Assembly: GCA_019232905.1 (NCBI GenBank)
Contig: JAFANA010000059.1
Location: 1 to 54,044 of the forward strand
Direction: 5' to 3'
Source of the DNA: Vulcanimicrobiota bacterium
Lineage (GTDB): Bacteria > Vulcanimicrobiota > Vulcanimicrobiia > Vulcanimicrobiales > Vulcanimicrobiaceae
Length of the DNA: 54,044 nucleotides
Shown here: positions 42,973 to 53,235 of the stretch, one piece after another
How the letters are laid out: every line of letters starts with the position of its first letter
Numbering within the stretch: the stretch's first letter is position 1
Program-made: the position numbers and the translations under genes
The notes under the pieces: model-generated
What the model saw: the letters and a program-made list of their open reading frames with translations, nothing else
Told to the model about the DNA's origin: nothing
Databases searched by the model: none

Positions 42973-44652
42973 GTGAGACGTTTGTTCAAACGCTCTAGTT
43001 CGCTATTGCTTCTTGCTCTCTCCGTAAGCGCGTGCTCCGGGGGCCTATCATCAAATGCCACGCCTCCGGTGCCGGATGCGGGCGCCGCTGCATCCGGAGC
43101 CGCGCCGAGCGTGACGGCCGGCGCCGGTACGCTGACCGCACAAGCGGATAGGTCGTACTATGTAACGATCCAGGGGCCAGTCACGAGTATCTCGACCGCG
43201 CCATACTTCCACGTGGTAGCGACGATCACCGGAAAAGGCAACGTTTCGATCTATTCGAGTTTCCTCAAAAACGCAGAAGTCGGCAATGTCGTCAAGGCCG
43301 TCGGCTACTACAACTCCCTTGGTAATTTCCAAGCCGCGACCGCGTCGATCGTTTCTACGTCCGGCACAGGTCCGACATCATCGCCGGCGCCGACTTCCGC
43401 GCCGACGTTCCCACCGGGACCCTCCGGCGGAAGCGGAGTTGCCGGCGCGGTCAACATGTTCCAAATCTTCGACTACTCGACGACGGGCGCCCAATCGACC
43501 GCCGCGGCAAAAAATACGACCGCCGTCTGGGGCGCGGGTGACGGAGACGCAGGGGCATCGGCAGCCACGTGGCGCGCCGGAAATCCGAACTTGTCGGCGA
43601 TCCAATACTTCGTCCAGCCGACCGACTACAATCCGATCTCGCACCACAACCTTGCGTGGTTCCAAGCGAACCATCCGGACTGGGTCGTTTACGACTGCGA
43701 CTCAAACAATCAACCCACGCACGTGGTCGCCTATCAACCCGGTCTGCCGAGCGACGTACCGCTCGATATTCACAACGCCGACGTCGTGCAATATCAAATT
43801 CAAACCGTCGCGGACTTCGCGATTGCGCACGGCGCAAACGCAATCGGCGCGGATCAAACGTTGTTCTTTGATTACGACGGGAAGCAGGCGCCGGGATTTT
43901 ACGGCTGCGGCATCTATCAAAACGGCGCGTTCGTGCGCCGCTGGGGCGCGTCGGGCGGCGGGTTCCCGAATCACGATCCGCAGTGGAACCACGACGTATC
44001 GGCTTGGGCCGCAACGGCGAAGCAAATTCTGAACACGAACCCGACGTACGTTGCGCATCATCTGAAGCTCTTCGTGAACCACCCGGCCGGCAATCTGGCC
44101 AACGCCGACGAGCAAAAACTGATCGCAAATGTCGACGGCATGGTCGACGAGACCGGCTTCGTGGACTACGGCAACTACGCATCGGTTCCGAGCCTCTTCC
44201 CGACGGCACTTGCCTACATGGAATACGTGCAACGGCAGAGCAAGGCAATTCTCATGACCGCGAAGTTCAGCGGCAGCTTGAACGGCGACTCGAGCGATAA
44301 CGGTCTCACAGCATCGCAGGTCGCCTATGCGATCGGCAGCTACTTGATCGGCAACGAAGGCAACGCGTCGCTCTTTATAACTCCCGGTCCGTACGGAGCC
44401 GTCTACAATTACCCGCAGATTGCGACGATCAATTCTCAACTCGGTACGTCGTGCGGCGGGTACATCAATGCGGGTTCCGCGTACGTCCGGAAATTCTCCC
44501 ACGGCATGGTCGTCGTGAATCCGAGCACCACCTCTGCTACGCTTACGCTCAACGGCATCTATAGTGATGTGATGGGACGCGGCGTCACCGGTACGACGCT
44601 CAACGTCAGCCCCGCCAATGCGTACATACTCTTAGGTACCGGCGGCTGCTAA
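42973..44652 (+). CDS. Secreted lipoprotein, putative glycoside hydrolase (GHL15-like) A
   Basis: A 559-aa lipoprotein: signal peptide with lipobox LSVSACSGG, starting at a GTG. Next is a beta-rich OB-like region (about 60-130: YYVTIQGPVTSISTAPYFHV), then a Ser/Pro/Thr linker, then a TIM-barrel-like domain of about 380 aa. Conserved points shared with the next gene are WFQANHPDWVVYDCD, DVPLDIHNADVVQYQIQTVA, AIGADQTLFFDY, FVNHPAGN and VDGMVDETGFVDYG. Asp and Glu in the last motifs are candidate catalytic acids. The pattern resembles the hypothetical glycosyl hydrolase family GHL15; relation to GH114/PelA-type barrels is an alternative. It is probably anchored in the envelope and acts on a polysaccharide. 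Confidence 0.7.
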   Translation: MRRLFKRSSSLLLLALSVSACSGGLSSNATPPVPDAGAAASGAAPSVTAGAGTLTAQADRSYYVTIQGPVTSISTAPYFHVVATITGKGNVSIYSSFLKNAEVGNVVKAVGYYNSLGNFQAATASIVSTSGTGPTSSPAPTSAPTFPPGPSGGSGVAGAVNMFQIFDYSTTGAQSTAAAKNTTAVWGAGDGDAGASAATWRAGNPNLSAIQYFVQPTDYNPISHHNLAWFQANHPDWVVYDCDSNNQPTHVVAYQPGLPSDVPLDIHNADVVQYQIQTVADFAIAHGANAIGADQTLFFDYDGKQAPGFYGCGIYQNGAFVRRWGASGGGFPNHDPQWNHDVSAWAATAKQILNTNPTYVAHHLKLFVNHPAGNLANADEQKLIANVDGMVDETGFVDYGNYASVPSLFPTALAYMEYVQRQSKAILMTAKFSGSLNGDSSDNGLTASQVAYAIGSYLIGNEGNASLFITPGPYGAVYNYPQIATINSQLGTSCGGYINAGSAYVRKFSHGMVVVNPSTTSATLTLNGIYSDVMGRGVTGTTLNVSPANAYILLGTGGC

Positions 44653-44679
44653 GTCTCCAGAGGCGCGCGAGAAAGGAAG

Positions 44680-44710
44680 CGGCGACCGAACCGGTCGCCG
44701 TTTCTTATTT
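44680..44710 (+). terminator. Rho-independent terminator after lipoprotein A
   Basis: CGGCGACCG (44680-44688) and CGGTCGCCG (44692-44700) form a 9-bp perfect stem with a 3-nt loop, extendable by three pairs, followed by TTTCTTATTT. Confidence 0.9.
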
Positions 44711-44870
44711 ATACGTCGTATTTTACTGCGTCAAAAGTCGCTGAACCATGGACAAACCTAGCATCCTCTTGTCAAATTGACGGTACGTTTTGTTTATCAA
44801 AGATTTTGAGTCGGTAACAAAATAGCAAAACGCTTAACATAAACGTCATTTGCGTCCGACGAACCTAAGC

Positions 44871-46283
44871 GTGAACAAGAACCATATTTCAGCGTTCGCG
44901 CTTTTCGCGATACTGTCGGCTTCGCTCGCAGCCTGTAGTGGCGGTCCCGGAGCCGGTTCAATGATGGCTCCTGTGTCATCTCCTCCAACCTCAACCCTCG
45001 CCGCACCGACGAGCGTCATGGCCGCGCCTGCAACGACCGGTTCAACGACGACGTCTTCCATGACGGCTTCAGCGACGTCGCTTATGCCACAGGCTAAGAC
45101 TGGCGTGGGGTTATTCCAAGTCTTTGATGCAATGGGAACGCCGCGAATTTCCGCAGCAGGTGCCGAAGCCGATGCCAAGCGCTACGGCATCGTTTGGGGC
45201 GCGCGGCCCGGAATGGCGTCCGCATGGCGCGCGGGCAACTCCAAGATCATCGCTTCGTACTATTTTCCGCAAGAAACGGATCTGAGCTACATCTCTTGGG
45301 GCGGTGCGGGACACGATCTCGCGTGGTGGCAAGCAAACCACCCGGATTGGGTTCTATACTCCTGTACAGCGAGCGGAACACCAACGAGGATCCCCGCATT
45401 CGTCGGGGGCCTCATGACGAACATCCCGCTCGATTTTCATAATCCGGCAGTCGTCGATTACCAAGTCCGTGCTGCCGCTGCATATGCGAAGGCGAATGGC
45501 TACAACGCCCTCGCCGCAGACGAAGTCGTCTTCTATAACATCGGTGGCGCGACCGCCGGCGCAGGCGCGTATGCCTGCGGTGTCTATCAGAACGGCACAT
45601 TCGTGCGACGCTATAGCAGCAAATCGGATCCGCAGTGGACGACGGACACCGTCGCATGGGCCAGAACCGCGCACAGCATCGCTCAGTCGGAAGGTCTCAA
45701 GTTGATCGTCAATCATCCGGCGGGCGACCCCAACAATCCGAACGAACAGGAGATGCTCTCCAACGTCGATGCGGATGTCGATGAAACCGGTTACTCGGAC
45801 TACGGCCTGTACAAGAGCAGCTCGACCCTCTTCAAACTCACGCTCGACTGGGTACGCTTCGCACAATCCCACGGCACCGCGCCGCTCGTTATCGACAAGT
45901 ACGTCCAAAGCGGCGAGTTGTCCGGCACGGAAATCGAACATTCGATCGCCACGTACCTTATGGGTAACGAAGGCGGCGAAGGTCTCTTCGCCGGCAACCG
46001 CAACGGCTACGGAGTCGAGCAGTACCATTCGGAATACGCCGTCAATTACGGAACGGCGTGCGGCGACTACTACGGTGGTTCGTCGGCAAGTCCGAATATT
46101 TGGTATCGCCGCTTCAGCAATGCGATCGTCGTCGTAAACAGCGGATCGTCGCGTGCAAGCGAAGCCGCAACGCTTCCTGCCGGCCACGCATATCGCGATC
46201 TCGAAGGACGGCCCGTTTCCAATCCGCTCAACGTCGCGAATTTCGATGCGTACGTTCTCCTAACGACGAACGGATGTCACTAA
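44871..46283 (+). CDS. Secreted lipoprotein, putative glycoside hydrolase (GHL15-like) B
   Basis: About 470 aa from a GTG at 44871 (a TTG at 44850 is also possible); lipobox SLAACSGG. A Ser/Thr/Ala-rich linker of about 60 residues leads straight to the TIM-barrel-like domain, without the OB-like region of paralogue A. Shared motifs: WWQANHPDWVLYSCTASG, IPLDFHNPAVVDYQVRAAAA, ALAADEVVFYNIGG, LIVNHPAGDP and VDADVDETGYSDYG, and a C-terminal beta domain (FSNAIVVVNSGSS). Likely the product of tandem duplication with divergence. The catalytic function is unproven. It ends before a strong bidirectional terminator. Confidence 0.7.
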   Translation: MNKNHISAFALFAILSASLAACSGGPGAGSMMAPVSSPPTSTLAAPTSVMAAPATTGSTTTSSMTASATSLMPQAKTGVGLFQVFDAMGTPRISAAGAEADAKRYGIVWGARPGMASAWRAGNSKIIASYYFPQETDLSYISWGGAGHDLAWWQANHPDWVLYSCTASGTPTRIPAFVGGLMTNIPLDFHNPAVVDYQVRAAAAYAKANGYNALAADEVVFYNIGGATAGAGAYACGVYQNGTFVRRYSSKSDPQWTTDTVAWARTAHSIAQSEGLKLIVNHPAGDPNNPNEQEMLSNVDADVDETGYSDYGLYKSSSTLFKLTLDWVRFAQSHGTAPLVIDKYVQSGELSGTEIEHSIATYLMGNEGGEGLFAGNRNGYGVEQYHSEYAVNYGTACGDYYGGSSASPNIWYRRFSNAIVVVNSGSSRASEAATLPAGHAYRDLEGRPVSNPLNVANFDAYVLLTTNGCH

Positions 46284-46321
46284 CCGTTCCGATAAAAACT
46301 GACAAGCTAGCTGTCGACAAA

Positions 46322-46349
46322 GAGGCCGGGATATGAGTATCCCGGCCTC
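46322..46349. terminator. Bidirectional terminator between convergent lipoprotein genes
   Basis: GAGGCCGGGATA-TGAG-TATCCCGGCCTC is a 12-bp perfect stem with a 4-nt loop, followed on the plus strand by CTTTGTTCTT and on the minus strand by TTTGT. It separates the genes ending at 46283 (plus) and 46372 (minus). Confidence 0.9.
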
Positions 46350-46371
46350 CTTTGTTCTTGGCGATAACGGC

Positions 46372-47820
46372 TCAACGCACGAGCAACACCGCGTGGCCGG
46401 CCGGAATCGACGTGGCCGGCGGATTGAACGTTTGCGCAGTTAGCGATATCTTGCCGCCCGAAGCAATATCGCCGCCGGCAAGCACGAGCACGTGGCCATA
46501 CGATTGACGCAGCCACGCCCGATTCACGGTAATCGACCCGCTCGTCTGGCCGTTTACAATTGCCGCGCACTGACCGATGGGCGTGCCGAAGTTGTAGCAC
46601 GCAGCAAACTCCCGGCGAAAGACACGCGCTCCCACTTGCACGTCCGCATACGACGTATGCATGCTTTCGATCGGATTTGCCGGTACGACGTTGAACTCCG
46701 GCCAAATCGCAAGACCCTTACTACTGTATTCTAAATTGGGAAAAACGATCGTGTGTCCGGGGCTATATCCGAGCCACGCCATTGCCGCCGTAATCGTACG
46801 CTCCTGTACCTGCAGCGCGCTTCCTGCGGGCGCGTTCCCGACATTGAGTTCAATGAACGAAGCGTTTGGAATCGCATCGATTGCCGCCATCGCGTTCAGC
46901 TCACTTGGATACGTGCTGGGGCGAAACGTTCCGTGGCTGACCACGCAGTCTTCACACATCCCGGCATAAACGTTCGTTCCCTCCGCAATGAGGTCGAGAT
47001 CCGTCGGCTCCCCGCCGCGAAACGTCACGCCGTTGAAGAACAGCTTCATCGCAGAGCCGTTCGTATGAGTCAGGGCCGAAAACATCGCCTCGTGCGCTTG
47101 AACGAGCGCGGGGTCCGTCGGAGTTTCTTCCGTTGACGGACAGAGGTCCGGCGCCGGCATCGAGTTCGGATTTTCGGGGCACATGCCGGCACCCGGCCCG
47201 TAAAACTGATTGATATTGTGCGCGCTCGTCTCGTCCATGAGATAGTAGTCGTAAGAATCGGCATACGTTCGCAAGTACGATCGCGTGTACGCTTGGACCG
47301 CCGGATTGGCATTATTGACTGCCCAAACGGGCTGCGAGGCAATCGTGCCGTTACAAGCCAATACGCGATGCCCGATCAGACGATGCGCCGCATCCGTGTG
47401 TCCAGGTTGATGCATGTACCATGACTCGCGCGCGCTTTTGAGGAAGCCCGTTTCGAACACGCCGGTACATGCGCCGTTCGTAAGCACGAAATTCGCAAGG
47501 AAATAGAACACCGAGAAACACGCATTCGAACCGCGACAGTCATCCACGGATTTATTGTTTCCGCGACCGCTCTCCGCATAGGTCAAGTACGTACGCGCCA
47601 TCGTCTGCGTTCCGGCCGAGCCTTGTCCGTTGTATTCATCGAATGCCATGGTCGGAAGATGCTTGGGAATGCCGGACACGTCTACGATTGACTGCGGTTG
47701 GAGTGTCGCCGGCTTCTCCGTTGGAATCATGGCGCGCGATCCGCCGCTACAAGCGATCAGCGTGGCGATTGCAGCCACGAGTAGCGGAAACAACACGCGC
47801 GGACGTCTCATGCCGAACAT
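46372..47820 (-). CDS. Secreted lipoprotein, diverged barrel-like protein C
   Basis: A 482-aa lipoprotein with signal MFGMRRPRVLFPLLVAAIAT and lipobox LIACSGG. The mature region has six or more cysteines (DDCRGSNACFS, GMCPEN, GMCEDCVV), Y-x-Y-Y-L-M-D-E-T-S (candidate acids), LFFNGVTFRGGEPTDLDLI and a C-terminal Ig-like/beta domain (ITVNRAWLRQSYGHVLVLAG). It has the same general plan as proteins A and B but little direct identity. Start at 47820 or at the ATG at 47811. It is probably an envelope-anchored carbohydrate-active or binding protein; function unknown. Confidence 0.65.
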   Translation of the reverse strand: MFGMRRPRVLFPLLVAAIATLIACSGGSRAMIPTEKPATLQPQSIVDVSGIPKHLPTMAFDEYNGQGSAGTQTMARTYLTYAESGRGNNKSVDDCRGSNACFSVFYFLANFVLTNGACTGVFETGFLKSARESWYMHQPGHTDAAHRLIGHRVLACNGTIASQPVWAVNNANPAVQAYTRSYLRTYADSYDYYLMDETSAHNINQFYGPGAGMCPENPNSMPAPDLCPSTEETPTDPALVQAHEAMFSALTHTNGSAMKLFFNGVTFRGGEPTDLDLIAEGTNVYAGMCEDCVVSHGTFRPSTYPSELNAMAAIDAIPNASFIELNVGNAPAGSALQVQERTITAAMAWLGYSPGHTIVFPNLEYSSKGLAIWPEFNVVPANPIESMHTSYADVQVGARVFRREFAACYNFGTPIGQCAAIVNGQTSGSITVNRAWLRQSYGHVLVLAGGDIASGGKISLTAQTFNPPATSIPAGHAVLLVR

Positions 47821-48015
47821 GATAGGCCAAACACGCGAAACGATAACGAACGAACGTTCTCAAGTCCAGTACTTTTTCTTCTTAATGTTATATCCGAGAA
47901 CCGCAAAGAACTGCGCGCTTCACGCAACCGACGAAGCGGCGCGTTCGCTGCAGCGCCGTGCGGTTAGAAGTTGTAGACTTTTTCCACCAAATTCCGCACG
48001 AAAGGTCGAGAATCG

Positions 48016-49230
48016 ATGACTGATGTTGCAGTACACGCGCCGAGTGGTGCCGCGGCTATTCGTCCCTTTCCTACGCTGAACGTCCCGGAAGCGGAACTGA
48101 CCGAACTACGCAGGCGTATCAACGCCATGCGATGGCCGTCGCGCGAACTGGTACGCGACGATACGCAAGGCGTGCAATTGGGAACGGTTCAGGCGCTCGC
48201 AAAATATTGGGGAACTGATTACGACTGGCGCCGGTGCGAAGCACGACTCAATGAACTTCCGCAGTACGTTACGCAGATCGACGGTCAGGATATCCATTTC
48301 ATCCACGTGCGTTCTCAACACGAAAACGCGCTGCCGCTCGTTATCACGCACGGTTGGCCCGGCTCGTATATCGAGCAAACGAAAGTCATCGATCTGCTCA
48401 CCAATCCAACCGCTCATGGCGCGGACGCGTCCGACGCGTTTCACGTGGTTATTCCGTCGATCCCGGGCTACGGCTATTCACCCGCTCCATCCACGCTTGG
48501 ATGGGACCCGATACGTGTGGCGCGCGCCTGGGACGTCCTCATGAAGCGCCTCGGATACAACAAGTATGTCGCGCAAGGCGGCGATTGGGGCGCGAGCATC
48601 ACACAAGAATTGGCGTTGCTTTTTCCGGCGGACGTTCTCGCTATCCACACCAACATGCCGGGCACCGTCCCTCCGGACATCTTGGCGGCGGCAAAGGCCG
48701 GCGCTCCCGCACCCGACGGCCTCTCGGGCGACGAACTGCATGCATATGAACAGCTAAAGGATTTCTATGCAAAACATCTCGGCTATGCGATCGAGATGTC
48801 CAATCGACCGCAAACGCTCTACGGGCTATGCGACTCGCCGATCGGTCTTGCTGCTTGGATCCTGGATCATGACAAGGACAGCTACGAAATGATTGCGCCG
48901 GCGTTCGACGGAAACCCGGGCGGCCTTTCGCGTGACGACGTGCTCGACAACATCACGCTGTACTGGCTGACGAATACCGGAATACCGTCGGCTCGGCTGT
49001 ATTGGGAAAACAAGCTTGATTTTTTCGACGTGAAGAATGTGACGATTCCGGTCGGCGTGAGCGCGTTTCCGCACGAGATATACACGGCACCACGAAGTTG
49101 GGCGGAAAAAGCGTATCCGAAACTCGTCTTTTACAAGAAGCACGACGTCGGCACGCACTTCGCTGCCTGGGAACAGCCGCAACTGTTTTCGGAGGACGTG
49201 CGTGCTACATTCAGGTCGGTGCGAACCTAG
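48016..49230 (+). CDS. Epoxide hydrolase (alpha/beta, EHN N-terminal domain)
   Basis: The 404-aa protein has the EHN domain at about residues 15-120 ([32 protein letters not shown]). The oxyanion motif [10 protein letters not shown] is followed by nucleophile Asp in [10 protein letters not shown], a cap with [12 protein letters not shown], and the catalytic His in [15 protein letters not shown]. This matches microsomal-type epoxide hydrolases of soil bacteria. It opens epoxides to diols in the cytoplasm (no signal peptide). A GAAAGG ribosome-binding site lies upstream. Its stop overlaps that of the convergent hydrolase as CTAG. Confidence 0.93.
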   Translation: MTDVAVHAPSGAAAIRPFPTLNVPEAELTELRRRINAMRWPSRELVRDDTQGVQLGTVQALAKYWGTDYDWRRCEARLNELPQYVTQIDGQDIHFIHVRSQHENALPLVITHGWPGSYIEQTKVIDLLTNPTAHGADASDAFHVVIPSIPGYGYSPAPSTLGWDPIRVARAWDVLMKRLGYNKYVAQGGDWGASITQELALLFPADVLAIHTNMPGTVPPDILAAAKAGAPAPDGLSGDELHAYEQLKDFYAKHLGYAIEMSNRPQTLYGLCDSPIGLAAWILDHDKDSYEMIAPAFDGNPGGLSRDDVLDNITLYWLTNTGIPSARLYWENKLDFFDVKNVTIPVGVSAFPHEIYTAPRSWAEKAYPKLVFYKKHDVGTHFAAWEQPQLFSEDVRATFRSVRT

Positions 49231-50201
49231 CCCGTGGGAAGCGACTTGATGAAGGCAAGAATGTCCGGGTTAATGACGTCGGCATGCACCGTCGGCATTC
49301 CGTGCGGATAACCATGGAACGTCTTTAACTGACTATTCTTTACTAACTTGTGCGTGAGCGGAGCGGAATCCGCGTATGGCACGACTTGGTCGTCATCGCC
49401 GTGCATGATCAGCGTCGGGACCGTGATCTTCTTCAAGTCTTCCGTAAAGTCGGTTTGTGAGAACGCCACGATGCCGTCGTAGTGTGCTTTCGCTCCACCC
49501 ATCATGCCTTGGCGCCACCAATTGAGAATTATTCCTTGTTCCGGCTTCGCACCCGGCCGATTGTAACCGTAGAACGGTCCTGATGCAAAATCGTAGTAAA
49601 ATTGCGTTCTGTTAGTTGCAAGTTGCTGTTGCAATCCCTCAAAGACCGATTTTGGCGTGCCGCCCGGATTCGACGCGGTTTTTACCATGAGCGGCGGCAC
49701 GGCGCTCATCAGAACCATTGCGGCGATACGGCTTTGCCCGTGTCGTCCGGCGTAACGCACGACTTCGCCGCCTCCGGTCGAGTGACCGACATGAATTGCG
49801 TTCTTGAGGTCGAGGTGCTCGGTGACCGCGGCCAAATCATCCGCGTAGTGATCCATGTCGTGCCCGTTAGAAACTTGTGTCGACCGGCCATGGCCACGTC
49901 TATCGTGAGCGATAACGCGATACCCGCGGGTTACAAAGAACATCATCTGCGTGTCCCAGTCGTCGGCCGACAGAGGCCAACCATGACTAAACACAATAGG
50001 CTGCCCGGAGCCCCAATCCTTATAAAAGATATTCACGCCGTCGCTCGTCGTGACGTAGTCACTGAGCATGGAGATTTCTTCTGTGTTGGAAATGTGGGAA
50101 ACCGAAGACGTATCGGTACCATCGGCTAGTGCCGGAGCTATTGCCGAGGCTCCAAGAAGGGCCGTTCCGGCGGCCAAGAATCGGCTGCGAGAATGTTTCA
50201 T
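49227..50201 (-). CDS. Exported alpha/beta hydrolase (cofactor-free haloperoxidase-like)
   Basis: A 324-aa protein. The signal peptide [20 protein letters not shown] ends near ALADG; the S-R-x-F-L pattern is Tat-like but lacks a strict RR pair. The core matches non-haem chloroperoxidases: [43 protein letters not shown] (nucleophile Ser), [14 protein letters not shown] (acid) and [12 protein letters not shown] (His). The family catalyses perhydrolysis or ester hydrolysis. A signal peptide is unusual for the group, which is usually cytosolic. Confidence 0.9.
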   Translation of the reverse strand: MKHSRSRFLAAGTALLGASAIAPALADGTDTSSVSHISNTEEISMLSDYVTTSDGVNIFYKDWGSGQPIVFSHGWPLSADDWDTQMMFFVTRGYRVIAHDRRGHGRSTQVSNGHDMDHYADDLAAVTEHLDLKNAIHVGHSTGGGEVVRYAGRHGQSRIAAMVLMSAVPPLMVKTASNPGGTPKSVFEGLQQQLATNRTQFYYDFASGPFYGYNRPGAKPEQGIILNWWRQGMMGGAKAHYDGIVAFSQTDFTEDLKKITVPTLIMHGDDDQVVPYADSAPLTHKLVKNSQLKTFHGYPHGMPTVHADVINPDILAFIKSLPTG

Positions 50202-50410
50202 ACGGTGGAAACTATCATTGACGGCCGGGCGCGTCTGCGCTTTGGAAGTGGTCTAAGCACCGGGCCGGTACAAATGGAAACTAGGAGTTGACTTTAAGAG
50301 GCCTTCTCGCCATTTAGCTTGCATTGCGAAGTCTCAGTTGCTGTTGTGTGTCCACGAATGGTGATGTTCTAAAGCCATCAGCGATCGTTCAAGCCGAGTG
50401 AGAGGCCAAA
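50202..50410. other. Intergenic region without a recognised gene
   Basis: This stretch separates the divergent hydrolase and the 50-aa microprotein. No ORF with coding character, hairpin terminator or known RNA is seen; it must hold promoters for both. AT content rises around 50280-50350. Confidence 0.3.
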
Positions 50411-50563
50411 ATGGGCATACAGATTTTCGATAATGTTGAGCAGGCGCTCAGGTCGGGGTACCTGATCGAGTCGCCGATTGCAGACGCAGAGGGCTTTCTG
50501 CACGCGAGAATTCGCCTTTGCGCCGGCTGGGCGAGGGCGCTCGTGCGCGCTCGCCCGCGATAG
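50411..50563 (+). CDS. 50-aa microprotein, paralogue of the ORF at 38344
   Basis: A short ORF, MGIQIFDNVEQALRSGYLIE then SPIADAEGFLHARIRLCAGW and ARALVRARPR. GAGAGG lies 5 nt before the spacer to the ATG. It is homologous over its length to the 45-aa protein encoded at 38344-38481, with a two-residue insertion before the E-G-F-L motif. The C-terminal AGWARALVRARPR is basic. It ends 18 nt before the convergent oxidoreductase gene. Function unknown; the paralogy is the main support. Confidence 0.65.
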   Translation: MGIQIFDNVEQALRSGYLIESPIADAEGFLHARIRLCAGWARALVRARPR

Positions 50564-50581
50564 GCCCTCAACCACCGGCGC

Positions 50582-52678
50582 CTACGATACGAACGGCAGC
50601 GAACGAACGCGTTTGCCCGTCAGTGCAAATACCGCGTTACCGACGGCCGGCGCTGTTGGCGGCACCCCAACCTCGCCCATTCCGGTCGGACGCTCTTCGT
50701 TTGTTATGAAGGAAGCATCGATCGTTGGCGCCTGCGCCAATTGCAGAACGCGATACGTATCGAAGTTATGCTGCTGCACCGCGCCGCCTTTGATCGTAAT
50801 GTTTCCGATCATCGCCATCGAGAGCCCGAAGTTTGCGCCGCCTTCGAGCTGCTGCAGTACGATGTCGGGATTAATAACGAGACCGGGATCGGCAACGATT
50901 GTGAGATGATGCACGACCGGCGTCGAGCCGTTCATCGTAACTTCTGCAATGACGGCAGTTGCGGTGTGCTCCCAGTATGCAAAGGCGAGGCCTTGTTTAG
51001 CACCGGGAGTTTTCGCATGTCCCCATCCGGCGCGTTGCGCTGCCGTGCGAAGCACGTGTTGCGCTCGTGAGTTCTTGCTAAAGAGCCCGAGGCGCACCGT
51101 AAGCGGATCTTTGCCGCCGGCGGCCGCCATCTCATCGATGAACGATTCGAGCGCGAACGTGTTTTGATTTGCGCCCGGAGCGCGCATGGTTGTCGTCGGG
51201 ATTCCTACGTATACGGGAATATAAACTCCCCGATAGTTCGGCAACTCGTACTCGACGTTATTGATGCCCTGCAGCTGGTAGTAGTCGAGACCGTGTGGAT
51301 ACGGGCCAAACAGATCGGTCGAGCATGGCTCCGCGACCGCAATGTGTTCGATCGAAATGATATTTCCGTGGGCGTCCGTAACGCCGCGCAAGAGATTCAC
51401 GCTGAGTGGCCGGAAGTAGTCGTGCGGAATATCGTCGGTTCTCTGCCAGATGACTTGTACCGGCGCGCCGATTGCCTTTGACACCGACACCGCATCGCCG
51501 ACGTAATCGTTTTCGAGCCGGCGGCCGAACCCGCCGCCCAAGTACGTCGTGTGCACCGTCACGGCATCCTGTGAAACACCGGCAGCTTTGGCTGCAACGA
51601 GGCGTGCATTGCTCTGGTTCTGCGTCGGGGCCCACACCTCGACGCCGGAGCTCGTTACGTGCGCCGTTGCATTCATCGGCTCCATGGCTGCGTGAGCGAG
51701 GTACGGGGTTCGATAGACGGCCTCGAACGCTCGCCCTTTTGCCGTGTCGACGTTTCCGACGTTAACGTCGACGATCGCCCCTTTTTTCGATCGCGCAAGC
51801 GCCTCACGCTCGGTAAACAATTTGTCGCTGTCGAGCTGGGTGTTCCCCGCGCTCCAGACGACATTGAGTGCGCTACGTCCGGTAAATGCGGCATACGTGT
51901 TCGTTGCGACGACCGCGACGCCGTTGGGCACTTGCACGACGTCAAGTACTCCGGGAACTTGTTTAGCTTTGCTAGCGTCGAACGATTGCACCGTTGCGCC
52001 AAAACGCGGCGCGCGTTCGATCGAGGCAAAATGCATGCCTGGCACGCGAACATCGATGCCATATCCGGCTTTTCCGGTGACCTTCGGCATGAGATCGATA
52101 CGCGGCGACGTCTTGCCGATGAGATTGAACTGCGCGTTCGGTTTCAGCGTCACGTCTTGCGGAACCGTCTGCCGCCGCGCCGCATCGATAAGACTAGCGT
52201 ACGTCGCCGATTTTCCGCCCGGCCCGGTTACGGTCGCGTTTTGTGTTTGGCACGTCGTGGCGTCTATGTTCCAGTTCTGTGCGGCCGCGGCTACGAGCAT
52301 TGCGCGTGCAGTCGCACCGGCTCGGCGCATCGGCAAGTACATATCTTCAACACTCGTGCTGCCGCCGGTGACCTGCGTTTTCAAAACGGGATCGAGGTAT
52401 AGTTGACCGGAGCCGAACTCGACGGTAACAACGGAGAGCGGGACGTCGAGCTCGTCGGCGACCAGCGTCGCCATTGCCGTTGCGGTGCCTTGGCCCATCT
52501 CCGATTTCGCGCTAAAGACGGTCACGTTGCCGTTCGGATGGATTGCGACCCATTGATTCGGCGTAAAGTCTGCACCCGAATTCGACGACGAATTGCCGCT
52601 GCAGCCCACCGGCACGATGAGCGCTGCAGCGAGCGCCGACGTCAACTGCAAAAACTCGCGTCGCGCTAGCGCCGTCAT
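50582..52678 (-). CDS. Molybdopterin-binding oxidoreductase large subunit (IorB-like, xanthine dehydrogenase family)
   Basis: A 698-aa protein started at the ATG at 52678, overlapping the upstream stop as ATGA with GGAGGTG in front; the longer frame is rejected. The N-terminus [20 protein letters not shown] carries a Tat signal followed by VGCSGN, a possible lipobox. Molybdenum-cofactor motifs: [56 protein letters not shown] and the catalytic Glu in [19 protein letters not shown]. It resembles isoquinoline 1-oxidoreductase beta subunits and would oxidise an aldehyde or N-heterocycle outside the cytoplasm. No cytochrome partner is seen in the window. Confidence 0.92.
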   Translation of the reverse strand: MTALARREFLQLTSALAAALIVPVGCSGNSSSNSGADFTPNQWVAIHPNGNVTVFSAKSEMGQGTATAMATLVADELDVPLSVVTVEFGSGQLYLDPVLKTQVTGGSTSVEDMYLPMRRAGATARAMLVAAAAQNWNIDATTCQTQNATVTGPGGKSATYASLIDAARRQTVPQDVTLKPNAQFNLIGKTSPRIDLMPKVTGKAGYGIDVRVPGMHFASIERAPRFGATVQSFDASKAKQVPGVLDVVQVPNGVAVVATNTYAAFTGRSALNVVWSAGNTQLDSDKLFTEREALARSKKGAIVDVNVGNVDTAKGRAFEAVYRTPYLAHAAMEPMNATAHVTSSGVEVWAPTQNQSNARLVAAKAAGVSQDAVTVHTTYLGGGFGRRLENDYVGDAVSVSKAIGAPVQVIWQRTDDIPHDYFRPLSVNLLRGVTDAHGNIISIEHIAVAEPCSTDLFGPYPHGLDYYQLQGINNVEYELPNYRGVYIPVYVGIPTTTMRAPGANQNTFALESFIDEMAAAGGKDPLTVRLGLFSKNSRAQHVLRTAAQRAGWGHAKTPGAKQGLAFAYWEHTATAVIAEVTMNGSTPVVHHLTIVADPGLVINPDIVLQQLEGGANFGLSMAMIGNITIKGGAVQQHNFDTYRVLQLAQAPTIDASFITNEERPTGMGEVGVPPTAPAVGNAVFALTGKRVRSLPFVS

Positions 52679-53124
52679 GACACACCTCCAGCGCGCGCGA
52701 TCGCCTTTCGGATGCGGCCGTACGTGCAGCAGCGGCAGATATTGGTCATCGCTGCCGCGATGTCGTCGTCGCTCGGATGCGGAGTCTTCGCAAGGAACGC
52801 CGCCGCAGCCATGAGTTGACCGGACTGGCAGTACCCGCACTGCGGGACTTGCAAATCGACCCAGGCCTGCTGAACCGCGTGGAGCTTATCTCCTCCAAGA
52901 GCCTCAATCGTTAGAATGTCCTTGCCGTCAGCGGCACTGACCGGCGTGATGCACGAGCGCGTCGCCGCGCCGTCAATATGCACGGTGCAGCAGCCGCAGA
53001 GACCCTCACCGCATCCGAATTTCGTTCCCGTAAGGCCGACGACATCGCGAATTGCCCACAACAACGGCATCTGTGCCGGGACATCGACGTTGTGGGTTTC
53101 GCCATTGATCTTTAAAACAGCCAT
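52675..53124 (-). CDS. [2Fe-2S] small subunit of the molybdenum oxidoreductase (IorA-like)
   Basis: The 149-aa protein has a plant-type ferredoxin domain with the C-x4-C-G-x-C motif [17 protein letters not shown] and a distal Cys (RSCITP), then a helical [2Fe-2S] domain with [16 protein letters not shown] and [15 protein letters not shown]. It passes electrons from the Mo site. It lacks its own signal peptide and probably travels with the Tat-exported large subunit. An AAGGTGGTG ribosome-binding site precedes the ATG. It is coupled to the large subunit by ATGA. Confidence 0.95.
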   Translation of the reverse strand: MAVLKINGETHNVDVPAQMPLLWAIRDVVGLTGTKFGCGEGLCGCCTVHIDGAATRSCITPVSAADGKDILTIEALGGDKLHAVQQAWVDLQVPQCGYCQSGQLMAAAAFLAKTPHPSDDDIAAAMTNICRCCTYGRIRKAIARAGGVS

Positions 53125-53235
53125 ACACCACCTTACAACCCAGCTTAATCCATCATAATGAATCAGGCAGTGGGGTGCTAGAACAGTGCAACTTCCGCTT
53201 GCTCGGCCCGCTGATGAACAGGTGTACGAAATCGC

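Noticed and set aside
43451..44502. Long minus-strand frames opposite lipoprotein A
   Set aside because: They are antisense shadows; the plus frame has a lipobox and motifs conserved in its paralogue.
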